A DNA stretch of 64,000 bases from Mangifera indica (taxonomy: Eukaryota; Streptophyta; Magnoliopsida; Sapindales; Anacardiaceae): positions 13,459,800 through 13,523,799 of the forward strand of contig NC_058151.1 of the NCBI RefSeq assembly GCF_011075055.1, written 5' to 3'. A program made the position numbers and the translations under genes. The notes under the pieces were generated by a model. It was not told the origin of the DNA and searched no databases. It was given only the letters and a program-made list of their open reading frames with translations. Below, piece by piece: positions 24,917 to 36,425 of the stretch (position 1 is its first letter; each line of letters begins with the position of its first letter).

Positions 24917-25709
24917 AACAGACATGATTCAAAAGAGGATATGAAGATCAAATTCTTTTAGCAGAAAAATGAACTGCACATATGTGAAATTCTTTTGTCA
25001 GTTATTCTTCTAAGTCAGAACCTCTAAAGTTAATGAAGAAAATGCTTTAAAACAAGTTTCAAAATCAAACTGTGATAATATTGTCAATAATTGTAACTTT
25101 GAACAATTTTAGAGGCTGAAGTGGCCGGTGGAAAGTGCATTTGGTGATTACCAATAGAATGTGGAAGACTGATGTGTGACTGGATTTTCATCAATGGCTT
25201 CATCCACTCATCAAGAGATTTTTGTTGAAAGAAAGTGGAAAGACTTGAAAATGATATCAGTGAAAATACATGGACCCAAATCATCATGAACATCCCCACT
25301 CACACAAGCAAGTCTTTTTTATGTCACCCAAAAATGGCCTACCAATGCATGATACATAGATTACTGGTTTTGAGAAAAAGAGGTTAACTTTCAAGTTTCC
25401 AAGTATAAATGTAACTTGGTGAATCACCAAGGAAACAGACATCAAAATTAATGTATGCAGTTAACTTTTTGTTTAAAAAAGCATGAAAATTTCAGTATTC
25501 AAAATTGTGTTTTGTAGTCTGCAAATCATCCAAAGGCAATAACTTAATCTACCAAAACGAAACTTCGAAATTAATTGCAATAAACATTTTTCGGTTGACT
25601 CAATTGTTTCATTACATTTGAGTGCCAATCATTATTTAGTTTCAACCTATTACAAGATGTTTAAAAGAAAAAGCAATATGAAGATGCAACAACAAACCGA
25701 GTGATTCTG
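24917..25709. other. Convergent spacer between PHO1 and SPX4 genes
   Basis: About 790 bp holding the 3' untranslated regions of two genes that point at each other. I see no additional gene and no transposon end. Confidence 0.6.
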
Positions 25710-28481
25710 TCATGTGGAGTGGGTATCATCATCTTGATTAACCTCCCCATCTTTTGTGGGAGAAGAATTTGAAGCAGAGTTCTCGGCTGTTACAGCACCA
25801 ACACTTTCATCGTCTTGGATCCTAAATAGAGATGAGAAAGACAATGGATTGGAGGTCGAGCTGGCTTTTTGAAGGCCTCGTATTGCTTTCATTGCGGCAA
25901 GGGTACTTCTATATACATCCAAGGTTTCTTCCCCAAGAGTTGAAGTGTCAGCTGGGACATTTGCAGTGTTATTTGCTGGCAGTTTGGATACATCTGGCGC
26001 GGTAGGGGGAGGTTCAATGACTTCCTCTTCCAACGGGAAGAGTAGCTCAAGATTCTCCTCACACTCGTGGACTAACCTTGTGAGAGATTCCGTAGTAAAG
26101 AAAGGTTGACGAAGTGCTAGTTGCGTGAACGGTAGACGTAACAGTCCCCCAGTTCTTTTATCATACTTCTTCAAAATTTTAACTAGCCCTGTTGAAGTAG
26201 ATGGTATGAAAATAGTTTCAGAAACTTACTACCATCAGCACTTTGCTAACTTACGTAAGATGCAGAAAAAGAAAGTCAGTGACTGAATTACTCTAACCAA
26301 CCTGGAGATTTATAGTTTTTCTCATAATCAGAAAATCAACAAATCTCATTATAACTCAAGGCATATATAAATTTAAAAATGGCGTAGTGCTGTACCTGCA
26401 AAATTTAGGGAGCTATAATTTTTTAGGAGAACCATCTCTCCATGAATAGTGACAAACTCCTTGCGAATGTCCATTATTTCTTCACTAAATTCACTTTCTG
26501 AGGAAAAAACTCCACCACTTTTCTCCTTAACTCGCTCGATTCTTTCCTTCAGCTCCTGTTATTAACCAAAGAAATAAATAAATAAAGCAGCCATGGCAGA
26601 ATAAGTATGTGGTATCTTGCCATTCAGAATATGAAGACCCAAAACCATAGGACTCTTCATTGACAAGAAAAAGAATGAAAGAAAGGTTAGGGAAGTGTCG
26701 ATTATCTATGGAAACCTAGCTTGACAATTTAGATACAAGAGATCAATCTAAATTAACATATAAAACAAAATAAAATGTTCAATCCCAATTGGGTTACTTA
26801 CTAAGACAGATAAATAGGAAGAAGATGGTTCTCAAAATGTGAATTCTTGCTAATTTATGAAAACATTCAATCTTCCAACTATAATCAAGGTAGGAAGGGA
26901 CAAGGCAACTGCAGTCATTGCTGACCATTCAATTGCCATTGTAGCATCTCCAACTTAAATCACAATCACCCTCGATTCATCTAGACACATTCATATATGA
27001 AGCCAGATTTTCTTCCATTACTATGAATTAATCTCAACATTTCCCTACAGCCACACTCATTCTACATTGTTTCAAGTTCATTAATCAATCCAAAAATCAT
27101 TTTGAACAAATCTCACTTGTAATAATCATACAACTTTGCATAGGCTCTCTAAAAAACCCAAAATCTTATTATAGACTCTTAAGTTCTTTCACCCCACTGT
27201 GAACCATTCTCTCTTATCACTATACTCTTTAATCCCACATCCTATGTCAAACCAATTTTAGCAACAAAAAGAAGAAAAGAAAATTCACTTTTCATCTCCT
27301 AATTATTAACATTAAACATTCCCACTAGTTTTCTCTAAGGTTCAAGTTCTCTGTTATCTTTATTCAGAGAACAAACAAGAAAGTGTCACATATAGCATGG
27401 ATCCACCATTTAGTTAACCTCTTCAAGAGATAGATTCTGTTTACAACATCCACATATCAATTAAAAGAAAGCAAAAGGACCAAGACCCCCCTAACTTTTA
27501 CACCTATCCTACCATCTTATTCTCTGATTCCAGCATGTTAAGGGTCCACATGGAACCAATAAATTACAACCATGCATATATATGATCCAATACAATCATA
27601 CTACTAAAAGAACTTTCTTAATTCTGAGAACTATCCTTTACATTATAAAACCATTAGAACATCTCCAATAACAAAACAAGTTAAACAGCCGGATTCATAA
27701 CTTCATCATCAAAAAAGCATCAAACTGGAAACTTATAGAACATCGTTTTGATAACCAACAAATTAGATTTGAAAAATATCACAACTTTTTTCTTTGTAAT
27801 CAGTTACAAAATGTTGGGAGCACAGAAAACCCCAAAACCCTTTCTAATAAGTCATAATAAAGTACTGATACAGTCCAGTAGCATTATCAAAATAATTTTT
27901 CTTCTAAATGGCAACTTCTCAGTAGCAAAACTGATTATGATAACTAAAACATTATAACAGTTGCCCAAAAATATTGTTCTTCACAATATATCGACCCAGT
28001 ACTAATACTGGGCACAAGACTGGCAAAACAATGATGGCGTTCCTTGTTATTAGTGTTAACAAACACAAATTTTCTTGCCACTATTTCATTGAATAGTCAC
28101 CAAGTTGACATTTTTAACTTAGGAAAATCACAAAAGTCATCATAAAAGAAAGAAAGATACCTGAAAGCGAATAACAAAGTCTTCCTCTTTATCAACGAAA
28201 AAATCATTGAACTTTTCAAGCTCTTCATTGAGAATTCTCACAAACCAATGTTGGAGAAGCAGCAAGGAGGGAGGAACATTGTCGTGATGATCATGACCAT
28301 GATGATGACGATCGACGGAAGGGGTAGCCAGCGGCGGCGGCTGCCGCGGTGGGAGTTGGAAATCGGAGGAAGAAAGGAATTGTTTGAGGAGTTTTTTGAG
28401 GGGCTTGTAACAGAGGAACTTGTCCCTCCACTCCGGGAGAGTCTCCTTCAAGTGGGTCGTGAACTCTTTCCCAAATTTCAT
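25710..28481 (-). CDS. SPX4: SPX-domain phosphate sensor, SPX4 type
   Basis: Three exons on the minus strand: 28,481-28,161, 26,555-26,396 and 26,188-25,710, about 319 residues, matching the length of Arabidopsis SPX4 (At5g15330). It consists of an SPX domain (residues 1 to about 175) plus an acidic, low-complexity tail. Key segments are [69 protein letters not shown] and [20 protein letters not shown]. The basic residues of the N-terminal helix and of KILKKYDK form the inositol-pyrophosphate site. SPX4 proteins bind PHR-type transcription factors when phosphate is sufficient. A His-rich insertion ([10 protein letters not shown]) interrupts the N-terminal half. Intron 1 is 1.6 kb and holds no recognised gene. 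An upstream in-frame Met two codons earlier (28,487) is possible; I prefer MKFGKEF as in the family. Confidence 0.95.
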
Positions 28482-28487
28482 CCGCAC

Positions 28488-29845
28488 AAGGGGTTGAAGA
28501 GGATAACAATGAGAGATGAGAAAGAAAAAACCGAAAGTGAAAATAATGACAATAATAATGGAGAATATGGAATCTTTTTTTGATTTTTTGTGCTTTATTT
28601 TAATTCAAAATTAAATTCCTTTACGGAACTTGTATTTTGTAGCACAAAAATGGCTTTAATCCTAAATATGTATCAATAAAATTATTTATATTTATTTTAA
28701 ATTTATAAATATATATATATTTATTTATTTTTATATATTATTATATAATTAAATAATTTTAAATTAAAATAAAATAAATCCATATAATATTTATTTTAAA
28801 TATTCAAATAATCGATATCATTTCTTAGTATTATATAATTTCAAGTTTGTAGATTCATGGAGTTAGAGACAAATTGTCCATATCATTGAAACTTTCTTCA
28901 AATTAGGGGGTAATTTGATATCATCGAAATAAAATAATAAAAATTGGATTTATTCAATAAAAAAATTAAAAAGTTTGGTGTTATTTCATTTCTGTTGATT
29001 TTCCATTTATAGGTAATTCGGGCGTCGGAATTTTGGACCTCCAGTTATATATAAATTTTTTACTCACCACTTGTTTTTAAAATTTACATTTAAATCCCCG
29101 AAAGTTTTAAATTTCTACTCTTACGTCTCTCTTTTTTGTTGTTTAGTCTTGGATTTGAGAGTGGATTAATGATGATTCTCAACAATACAACGATCGAACT
29201 TTTCATTAGAAAAAGAGTTTTTAAAATTTCCAAAAATATCAAAAAATTGTTAAGGGAATTACGGGGATAATGCGTGCTTTTGAAAGTTGAGGTGTAAGTC
29301 GAATTCTGGTGCTTTTTTCTAATTGTTATTGGACCGTGGATTACACGCAAACAGGACCAAACCGAGTCAAAATTAAACAATAATAGCCTTAACTCAACTC
29401 AATCGAGTAACAAATTCATATTCTCTAAGAATTCATCTTAATAAAATGAGTCAAACTTAATATCAAATTAAGCATTCTAGATATGAGTAATGCTCGAGTT
29501 GACCAGATTTTAGCTCGACTTAAATCTACCCGGAGTCATAGACTCAAATCCCCATCATTGAGTAGTTTGTTCCCATATCATAATCAATTCTCCAGAGCTA
29601 AACAGTAATGAAAGTTGAGCAACAAAGACTCAAATCATTCTTCAAACATTAGAAGAATGGCAAATTTCAACACAAAAATCATACTAGATTAATACATTTT
29701 GATAATTGATCTCATAACTTAAAACACAACATCCGGAAAACAATTACTAATCAAAACAGTAGAAAGTTCGGTACTCGGAAAAAGATCAAGAAAGCAAAGC
29801 AAATGAATTTAGCATGAAAGAAAAAGAAACAGAAGGTGACACGCC
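28488..29845. other. Spacer between SPX4 promoter and CGS 3' end
   Basis: The left part is the SPX4 promoter and leader, the right part the downstream region of cystathionine gamma-synthase. The middle (28,660-28,820) is almost pure A/T. A palindromic PHR1-binding site (GNATATNC) was looked for near the SPX4 start and not found; GAATATGG at 28,563 misses the last base. No gene is supported. Confidence 0.55.
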
Positions 29846-32800
29846 TTAAATGGTACCCAGAGCCTGCAGAATATCAGCCTTCAGATCTTCAAAGTCTTCA
29901 ACGCCAAAGCTAAATCGAACCAAGTTATCTGCAATACCGTACTTAAGTCTCTCTGGTTGGCTAAGATCCCTATTTTCCAAATGCAGAGAGAAAGGAAATT
30001 GATTATAACATTTGCAGCAGATCCGGCACCAACTATTGTCAAATTTTTTTTACAATTCTAGACACTCTTTGTACATAATGAAAATACGTCTACCTAGAAA
30101 ACCACAAATTAATTAGGGGATTCTAAAATAATGCTTCAATGAACTAGGCATGAGGTTAGAACGCCTGAAGTGACATCAGAGGTGTACCACAGATAATCAG
30201 TGGGTCTATTTACAACAATATGATGAAGCAACATACCAATAAGACATTATAGCCGGTTGATCCACAATACTCTCACAGCCACCAAAGGACGGGGCAATAT
30301 AGGGGATTTTTAGAGAATCAATGAATTTGCTGGTAGTCATCAGGTCTCCATCAACCTGCATGAATAAAAGTAATGAACTTCAAAACTTCACAAAACATAG
30401 CAAAATGAAGATGCACAACTGACCAAATCATAAACCATTTTATCTTCAGGGGTGTGTGTGGTGACAACACTAGGAATGCTCACCTCAAAACTGACAACGC
30501 CACCAAATCCAGTCATTTGCTTCTTGGCAATGTGATGTTCAGGATGACTGGTCAGACCTGGATAGTAGACGTGTTTCACCTGTCAATGACAACATCAGTC
30601 ATTGAAATATGCATGCAATATGTCAGATATATTTCCTAAGATTTAAAATTTTTAATTACAATAACAAGCACGGAAAATATCGTTAATCACACAAGCACTA
30701 TGTTACACATGTATCACAAGCAGAAAAAAATAAGATATGGTGATTCTGTACCTTAGGATGTGCCTCTAAAATCTCGGCCATCCTCATCGCAGTTGAATTC
30801 TGTTGCTGTACACGAAGATGCAGTGTCTTCATGCCTCGAATGATCAGATATGCAGCATTCTATCAACAAAAAACGACAAAGTACAGGACATATTAGTATT
30901 CTACAAGCAGCAAGCACAAACTGCATGAAAAATTCAATGTAAATGAAGAAATCCTCAAACAACTAGATTGGCTTTGAAACCAAGTGTCCTAGCTCAAGCC
31001 ATATATCAACTTAATCGTTTACTTAATTCAACAAAATTATAATTAATCTTAGAATGAAGAATAAGTGTAACCAATTCTCGACACTGGTTATGACCTACAC
31101 AATTGACTAATTGAGATAACTCACCGGGTTAAGCGCACCACCAAATACATGATGCAAATTACGAATTTGTGTAACCAACTTCTCTGAACCACTAATGCAA
31201 CCAGCAAGGACCTGGGACAGAAAATTTGCATTTTCACCAGTCAAGTTGATGAAATTGACAGATTAATTCACAGCATTCTGTCCAAAAGGTGGTTGATTTA
31301 TACAAACTGACTCACATCATTATGGCCACCAATGTATTTTGTAGCTGAGTGTAGAACAAGATCGGCACCAAGGGACAAGGCCTTCTGATTCAGAGGTGTT
31401 GCAAATGTGCCATCTATGCAGACAATTGCTCCTTTTCTGTGGCAAAGCTCTGTAACCAATTTGATATCAACACATCTTAGGAATGGATTGGTAGGAGACT
31501 CAGTGAAGAAAAGTGTAACCTGCGTGAATTACAAAGATGATGAAGTTAGACAGCCAACCATTTCCAAAGGAAAACAGAAAGGAAGGAGTACAAAGCACAA
31601 AGCAAATAAAAATAAAGCACTGTTGCTACTCAATTTCAAACAAATTTCTACCCTACTTACATCATTGTTATTAAGTGCTGATTCCAACCCAGCCATGTCC
31701 GCTGGATCGATAACCGTAGCCTGCATATCAGATGAATAAAAAACAAAAGTTGAATCTCTGAACTACTTTCAACTATAAGCCTTGTGAATAAGTGCATCAC
31801 AACAGATTAAGAACTAGGACCAGGAATAATAACACATCGGGTTAACAAAACATGTTCAGAATAACCCTCGTTATGAAACAAGAAAGTATCAATAAACTGG
31901 AAAAGGTTTCGAATTCTCTTACACAACATGTCTGAATTCAATAATGGCACAAAAAGAACCCCATACCTTGATCCCCATTTTGGGAAGAACAGTCTCAATG
32001 AAAATCCGAGTCTTCCTGTAGCAGTCAGTGGTTGTAATAATATGACCACCTTCTGGAACCAATGCCATGAGCATAACTACACTGGCGCACATCCCAGATG
32101 CCATAATCACAGTTGATTCAGCCCCTTCAAGTGCACTGGATCACCAAACATGACACCATAACATTAAAAAAATAATAGAATTATAACTTTTAACTTATAT
32201 TTTCGAAAAAGAAAAAGTAAATGGTCGTACCTTATCTTCTCCTCTGCAACAACAGTTGTTGGGTTTCCATACCTACCATATTCAAAACTTGCATGGCGTT
32301 TCTCCTGCCCCAATGATAGAGAAATGTTATTATATCATAAATGAATTAGTGAATCATTATAGATAAAGAAATATACCTAGTACTTGAGCAACAAATGCGA
32401 AATATGTACCTTGAAATCAATAAGTTCAGCAGTTTTCTTAAAGAAGTAGGCAGATGTATTCACCACGGGGGTAGTAATTGCATCAGTAACAATACCGCGA
32501 CCTAACCTTTCACCTGAATATTAACAGCCACAAAGTAACACAAACACTTAAATATCTCTCTCAAGTTCACATCCCAACTACTCATATAATTCCAAACCAA
32601 CCTATAATCAATCTTAAACAGGCCCAGATGCACATCCATTAAAACCCCGTCACACCTTCTTGAAAAATAAGTAATAAAAAAAAATGTTTTTCTCAGAAAA
32701 ATGTTCTGAAATAAACATAAAATAATTATAAATAAATAAAGAAAGAAACGAATACCAGCATGAATTGTGAGGCTCCCATCGGAGCTCAAAAACGAGGCCT

Positions 32801-33248
32801 CTTTTTTCAAATCGGCGAGAGCCTTCATCTGTACATTATTCAATCCGTCAACCACCGCCATCTCATCGCCAGTTGTCATCTCAACCGGCGCGGCAGGGGC
32901 GGGGACAGCAGAGGCGGCAGCGGATCCAGAAGCCGCCGCCGCCGAAGTGGAAGAACCTGAAGCCGCGTTATTAGACCAAGAAGCCGCCACGATTTGCGCC
33001 ACACCAATATTGCTACAGTTCCTCCTGGCCTTCGTGCTAAGCTGGCGCACGAAGTTAGGAGGGAACCTAAAGATCATAGACGACACGCCGCTGAACGACA
33101 CCATAACAACGGCTCGGGCCGAGATCTTCGGCGTCTCGAGCCTCGCCGAACCGGAAAAGTCGGGATCGGACCGGCACTCAAACGATGACGAATGCGAAGA
33201 CGACGAACCTGAGAAGACTCGCGGACACGAGAACGATGACACGGCCAT
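29846..33248 (-). CDS. CGS1: Cystathionine gamma-synthase, plastid
   Basis: Eleven exons on the minus strand: 33,248-32,756, 32,513-32,410, 32,304-32,231, 32,135-31,967, 31,720-31,661, 31,519-31,316, 31,211-31,125, 30,859-30,752, 30,579-30,484, 30,355-30,237 and 29,969-29,846; about 545 residues. The PLP enzyme condenses O-phosphohomoserine and cysteine to cystathionine, the committed step of methionine synthesis in plastids. Residues 1-165 contain a Ser-rich transit peptide, the MTO1 region (RRNCSNIGVAQIVAA at 75-89) and an Ala/Ser/Pro-rich linker. The catalytic domain shows AYFFKKTAELIDFK, YGRYGNPTTVV, MASGMCASVVMLMALVPEGG, the PLP lysine K361 in LHSATKYIGGHND, and QPAIMSYWDLSQPER. The preferred start MAVSSFSCPRVF matches the family; an in-frame Met lies six codons upstream at 33,266. 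No damage is seen. Confidence 0.96.
32975..33026 (-). promoter_or_regulatory. MTO1 nascent-peptide translation-arrest region in CGS exon 1
   Basis: The codons for residues 75-92 encode RRNCSNIGVAQIVAASWS. In Arabidopsis CGS1 this conserved nascent peptide stalls the ribosome when S-adenosylmethionine is high and triggers decay of the mRNA. The core is identical to what I recall for Arabidopsis except that the residue before Trp-Ser is Ser here and Lys there. Retained autoregulation is inferred from conservation. Confidence 0.85.
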
Positions 33249-33580
33249 ATCTACGGCAGAGCACACGGTTGATAGCTGTCGCCTTGTGAAAGGGAGTACT
33301 AAAAAATGAAAAGTGAATTACAAGAAGTGAATGAAACGACGATGTGTAGGGGGTTTTAAAGCGGTGCTTTGTTGTCGTTTTGGCGAGTGGCATTAGGTTA
33401 AAATTTGTGCGAAAGAGGATATTATTCGATTACATGTGGCTTAAATGGGAAAAACTAAACCATCGAACGGCATAGACATTATTTTTCCTCCAAAAATAAA
33501 AAATAAAAATAAATTAAATTAAAAACAAATTTGTCAATTAGGATTACCAAATTGCACTAATAAATACGTGATTTAATCAA
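33249..33580. promoter_or_regulatory. CGS promoter and 5' leader region
   Basis: Some 330 bp lie between the CGS start codon and the first foldback transposon. A TATA-like TTTAAAA on the minus strand lies near 33,352-33,360. The transposon therefore ends very close to, or within, the CGS promoter. Confidence 0.4.
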
Positions 33581-34455
33581 GGCCAAACGACTATTTCCCA
33601 CCCAAGGTATGCTGTAATGATAAGTTTCCACCCTTTAACTATAGAAACAGCAAACACTCACTCATGGCCGGTTAGATTTAACAAAACTTTAACGGTGATA
33701 AGGGTAAAATCGTCATTTTCTCTAGAATATTAAAAATAAACTAAAATAGAATATATTTTGCCCCCCTAAACTTTAAAAACTAAAATTCCCCTCAGTCTAA
33801 ATTTTAAAAAATCGTAGTTTCACCCTCCCGAAGCATTGTCGACGGTCTCCGGCTCCATTGTCGACGGTCTCCGGCTCCATTGCCGACGGTCTCTCCCTCC
33901 CGAAGCATCCTCACCTTCCGGAGATCTCTTTCCTCTCATTTGGACTTCCAATCGGAGTTGGAGAAGCTGTGGAAGACAAAGAATTTCGTCGGGGAAGACG
34001 AAGTTCTTCGTCTTCCCAGTCGTCATCGTCGTCTGGGAAGACAACGTCTTCCCAGACGAAGACAAGACGACGAGACGACTTGTCGTCCTCTGGGAAGACG
34101 ATTTTTCTTCCCAGACGACTTCTCTCTGCATCAGATGCGTTGAGGTCGAGTTGAGAGGGGTTGTCGGTGAAAGAGAAACCGTTGGGAGGGGAAGACGTCC
34201 AGTGATGGCATCGAAGAAAGCGACGAAGAAGGGTTTGGAAATAAACCCTAGGGGGGAAAATGCAATCTTTTCAAACTTAACTTAGGAAAAAAATGTTAGT
34301 TTTTAAACTTTTAGGGGGGAAAATGAGGTTAGATTTACCACCGTTAGAGTTTTGTTAAATCTAACCAGCAATGGGTGGGTGTTTAGTGTTTCCACAGTTA
34401 AATGGTGGAAACTTGTCATTACAGCATACCTTGGGTGGGAAATAGTCGTTTGGCC
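33581..34455. mobile_element. Foldback MULE, complete, 9-bp TSD TTTAATCAA
   Basis: The left end reads GGCCAAACGACTATTTCCCA and the right end is its reverse complement, TGGGAAATAGTCGTTTGGCC. Both ends are flanked by the perfect 9-bp direct repeat TTTAATCAA. The arms are long imperfect inverted repeats (for example TTAGATTTAACAAAACTTTA against TTTTGTTAAATCTAACC). The GC-rich core at 33,830-34,230 is full of GACGAAGA, CTTCGTC and TCTGGGAAGACGA words and contains short tandem repeats (ATTGTCGACGGTCTCCGGCT twice). No transposase is encoded. The 9-bp duplication is the hallmark of Mutator-like elements. Confidence 0.92.
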
Positions 34456-35455
34456 TTTAATCAAATTCACACTAGTGTGAAGAGGTGTAACATTGACTAT
34501 TTCAATTATTAGATTGCATATTAGATATTATTACGGTTTTTCGATCTCACTTTTATAGGTATTATTTAATTGGATTTGACACAATCATATAATATATTAT
34601 ATATATCATATGATATAAAAAAAATTATATATACCTTAAAATATATTATATGATATAATATATATTATTAATATAAATCAACACATTGTTTTAGATAAGT
34701 GATAACATTATAAGGGTATATTAATAAATTTAAAAAATTTTAATTATTTTATTAGTTTTACTTTAAAAAAGATAATGATATATAATATACAATATTAAAA
34801 AATAAATTTTTAACATATTATACTATATATAATTTGAGACAATATTATTATTTATTTATTATTCATTTTTATTTTTATTTTTTTACATTGTGGGAAGACT
34901 TTTTTCCATGGACAAAGAAAAACTTTGGGTAAGAACCATAATTTAAGAATTCAATGGGTGAGAAAATAATTTTGCAAATTGGTGAGTACAATTCCAACTA
35001 TGAAATTAATTATTGATAGAAATCTAATGATATTTTTCTAAGGCAAGTTGAGAGGAAAGAAGGTGAAATAATTTGTTGAGGGTCACCAATTCAAGAGCTC
35101 TAGGTCCACATGATCTTTTCGGAAATTTATGAAAGACAAAATCAATGGGAAACAACCATCATTCGATGGAATTAATACAATGTCCAATTGGAAACCCATT
35201 TCTTCAAATCAGGAAAGAAAGCACAACATAACCCATTAGAAGGAATAATAAAATTATATGTATAATTTTATATATAAATAATGATATATTATTATATAAT
35301 TAAATAAAATAATATTTAATTAAATAAAATAATTTTATTATTTATATATAAAATTATTTAAAATATTTATATGTATAAGAAATAAAGTAATTATTATACA
35401 ATGACTATTTCCTACCATAACTTTGATGAAATGGCAATTTTTCACCTTTTATTTT
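34456..35455. other. AT-rich spacer
   Basis: Very AT-rich DNA between two foldback elements. No gene is supported. A possible older relic of the same family lies at 34,880-34,990, judged only from GTGGGAAGAC, TTTGGGTAAG and AATGGGTGAG words. Confidence 0.4.
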
Positions 35456-35993
35456 GGCCAAAGGACTATTTTCCACCCAAAGTATGCGGTTTTCTCAAAT
35501 TTCCCTTCATTAACTTTGAAAATCTTATTTACCTACCTATGGGTTGTTAAAATTAATGGAACTCTAGCCCCTGAAAACTTTATCTCATTTTTCCCTCTAA
35601 AATTTCAAAAACTAACAATTTTTCTCCAACCCAAGTTTTAAAAAACAGCATTTTTCCCTTTAGGGTTTTTAATTTTTCGAAGTTAGTTTTCCAGTGTCGT
35701 TTCTTCCTTTCCAGCGACCTCCAGGCGACGCCTCTTCCTCTCCGGCACGGCCTCTTTCCAGCGGTTGTCCTAGGCACAGTCGTCGATGAAGACGAGTCGT
35801 TTTCGTTTTTTGGGTTTAGAGAGAAAAATAAAATAAAATTTAAGTTTATTTTTAATAATACAAATAAAATGATGATTTTACCATTGAAACCGTTAATTTT
35901 AACCGGTCACGGATAAGTAAATGAGATTTTCAAAGTTAAAGGAGAGAAACTTAAAAAAACAGCATATCTTATATGGGAAATAGTCCTTTGGCC
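35456..35993. mobile_element. Foldback MULE, short, 9-bp TSD TTTTATTTT
   Basis: It begins GGCCAAAGGACTATTTTCCA and ends TGGGAAATAGTCCTTTGGCC, with perfect flanking 9-mers TTTTATTTT (AT-rich, so individually weaker evidence). At 538 bp it is the shortest complete copy. Its core is small, keeping CCAGCGACCTCCAGGCGACG and GATGAAGACGAGTCG words. Left-arm blocks (CCCTCTAAAATTTCAAAAAC, TTTTTCCCTTTAGGG) and right-arm blocks (GATAAGTAAATGAGATTTTC) match other copies. Confidence 0.85.
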
Positions 35994-36391
35994 TTTTATT
36001 TTTGAAAAGTATATTTTCTCATCCGATGTTAAATTTATTAATAAAATATTTTTTTAATGAAATTGATGAAAAGACAAAAGTTTTCTGTCTTTACTAAAGC
36101 TAAATTTCAATTTGTATCTAAAAATTTTTTATCAATTATGTGCACAACTTTTTGGTGTCGTCACTGTAATTAACTATAGAAGGGGTTGGTGGACACCGGC
36201 TTAGCATTGGCAAGGTTGTGGCTAGCACAAGTCGAAACAACCACAAAATTGGCTCTTACCAACCAAAACAGTGATTAGATTGACAAATTTGATGAGGAAA
36301 GAACAAATACAAGTTGTGGCGACAAGATTAAGTTGAGGAGACAAGATATGGCTGATGACGCCAAAAGGGGGGGGGGGGGGGGTGGGGGGGT

Positions 36392-36425
<34 letters not shown>

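Noticed and set aside
28555..28575. PHR1-binding site (P1BS) in the SPX4 promoter
   Set aside because: The best match, GAATATGG, lacks the final C of GNATATNC on either strand.
32767..33309. A 180-codon + strand frame opposite CGS exon 1
   Set aside because: Antisense of the Ala/Ser-rich CGS leader region; the CGS frame has clear conservation including the MTO1 region.
33836..34285. A 149-codon frame within the foldback element core
   Set aside because: The GC-rich GACGAAGA repeats leave several frames open at once on both strands; no family match and no start context.
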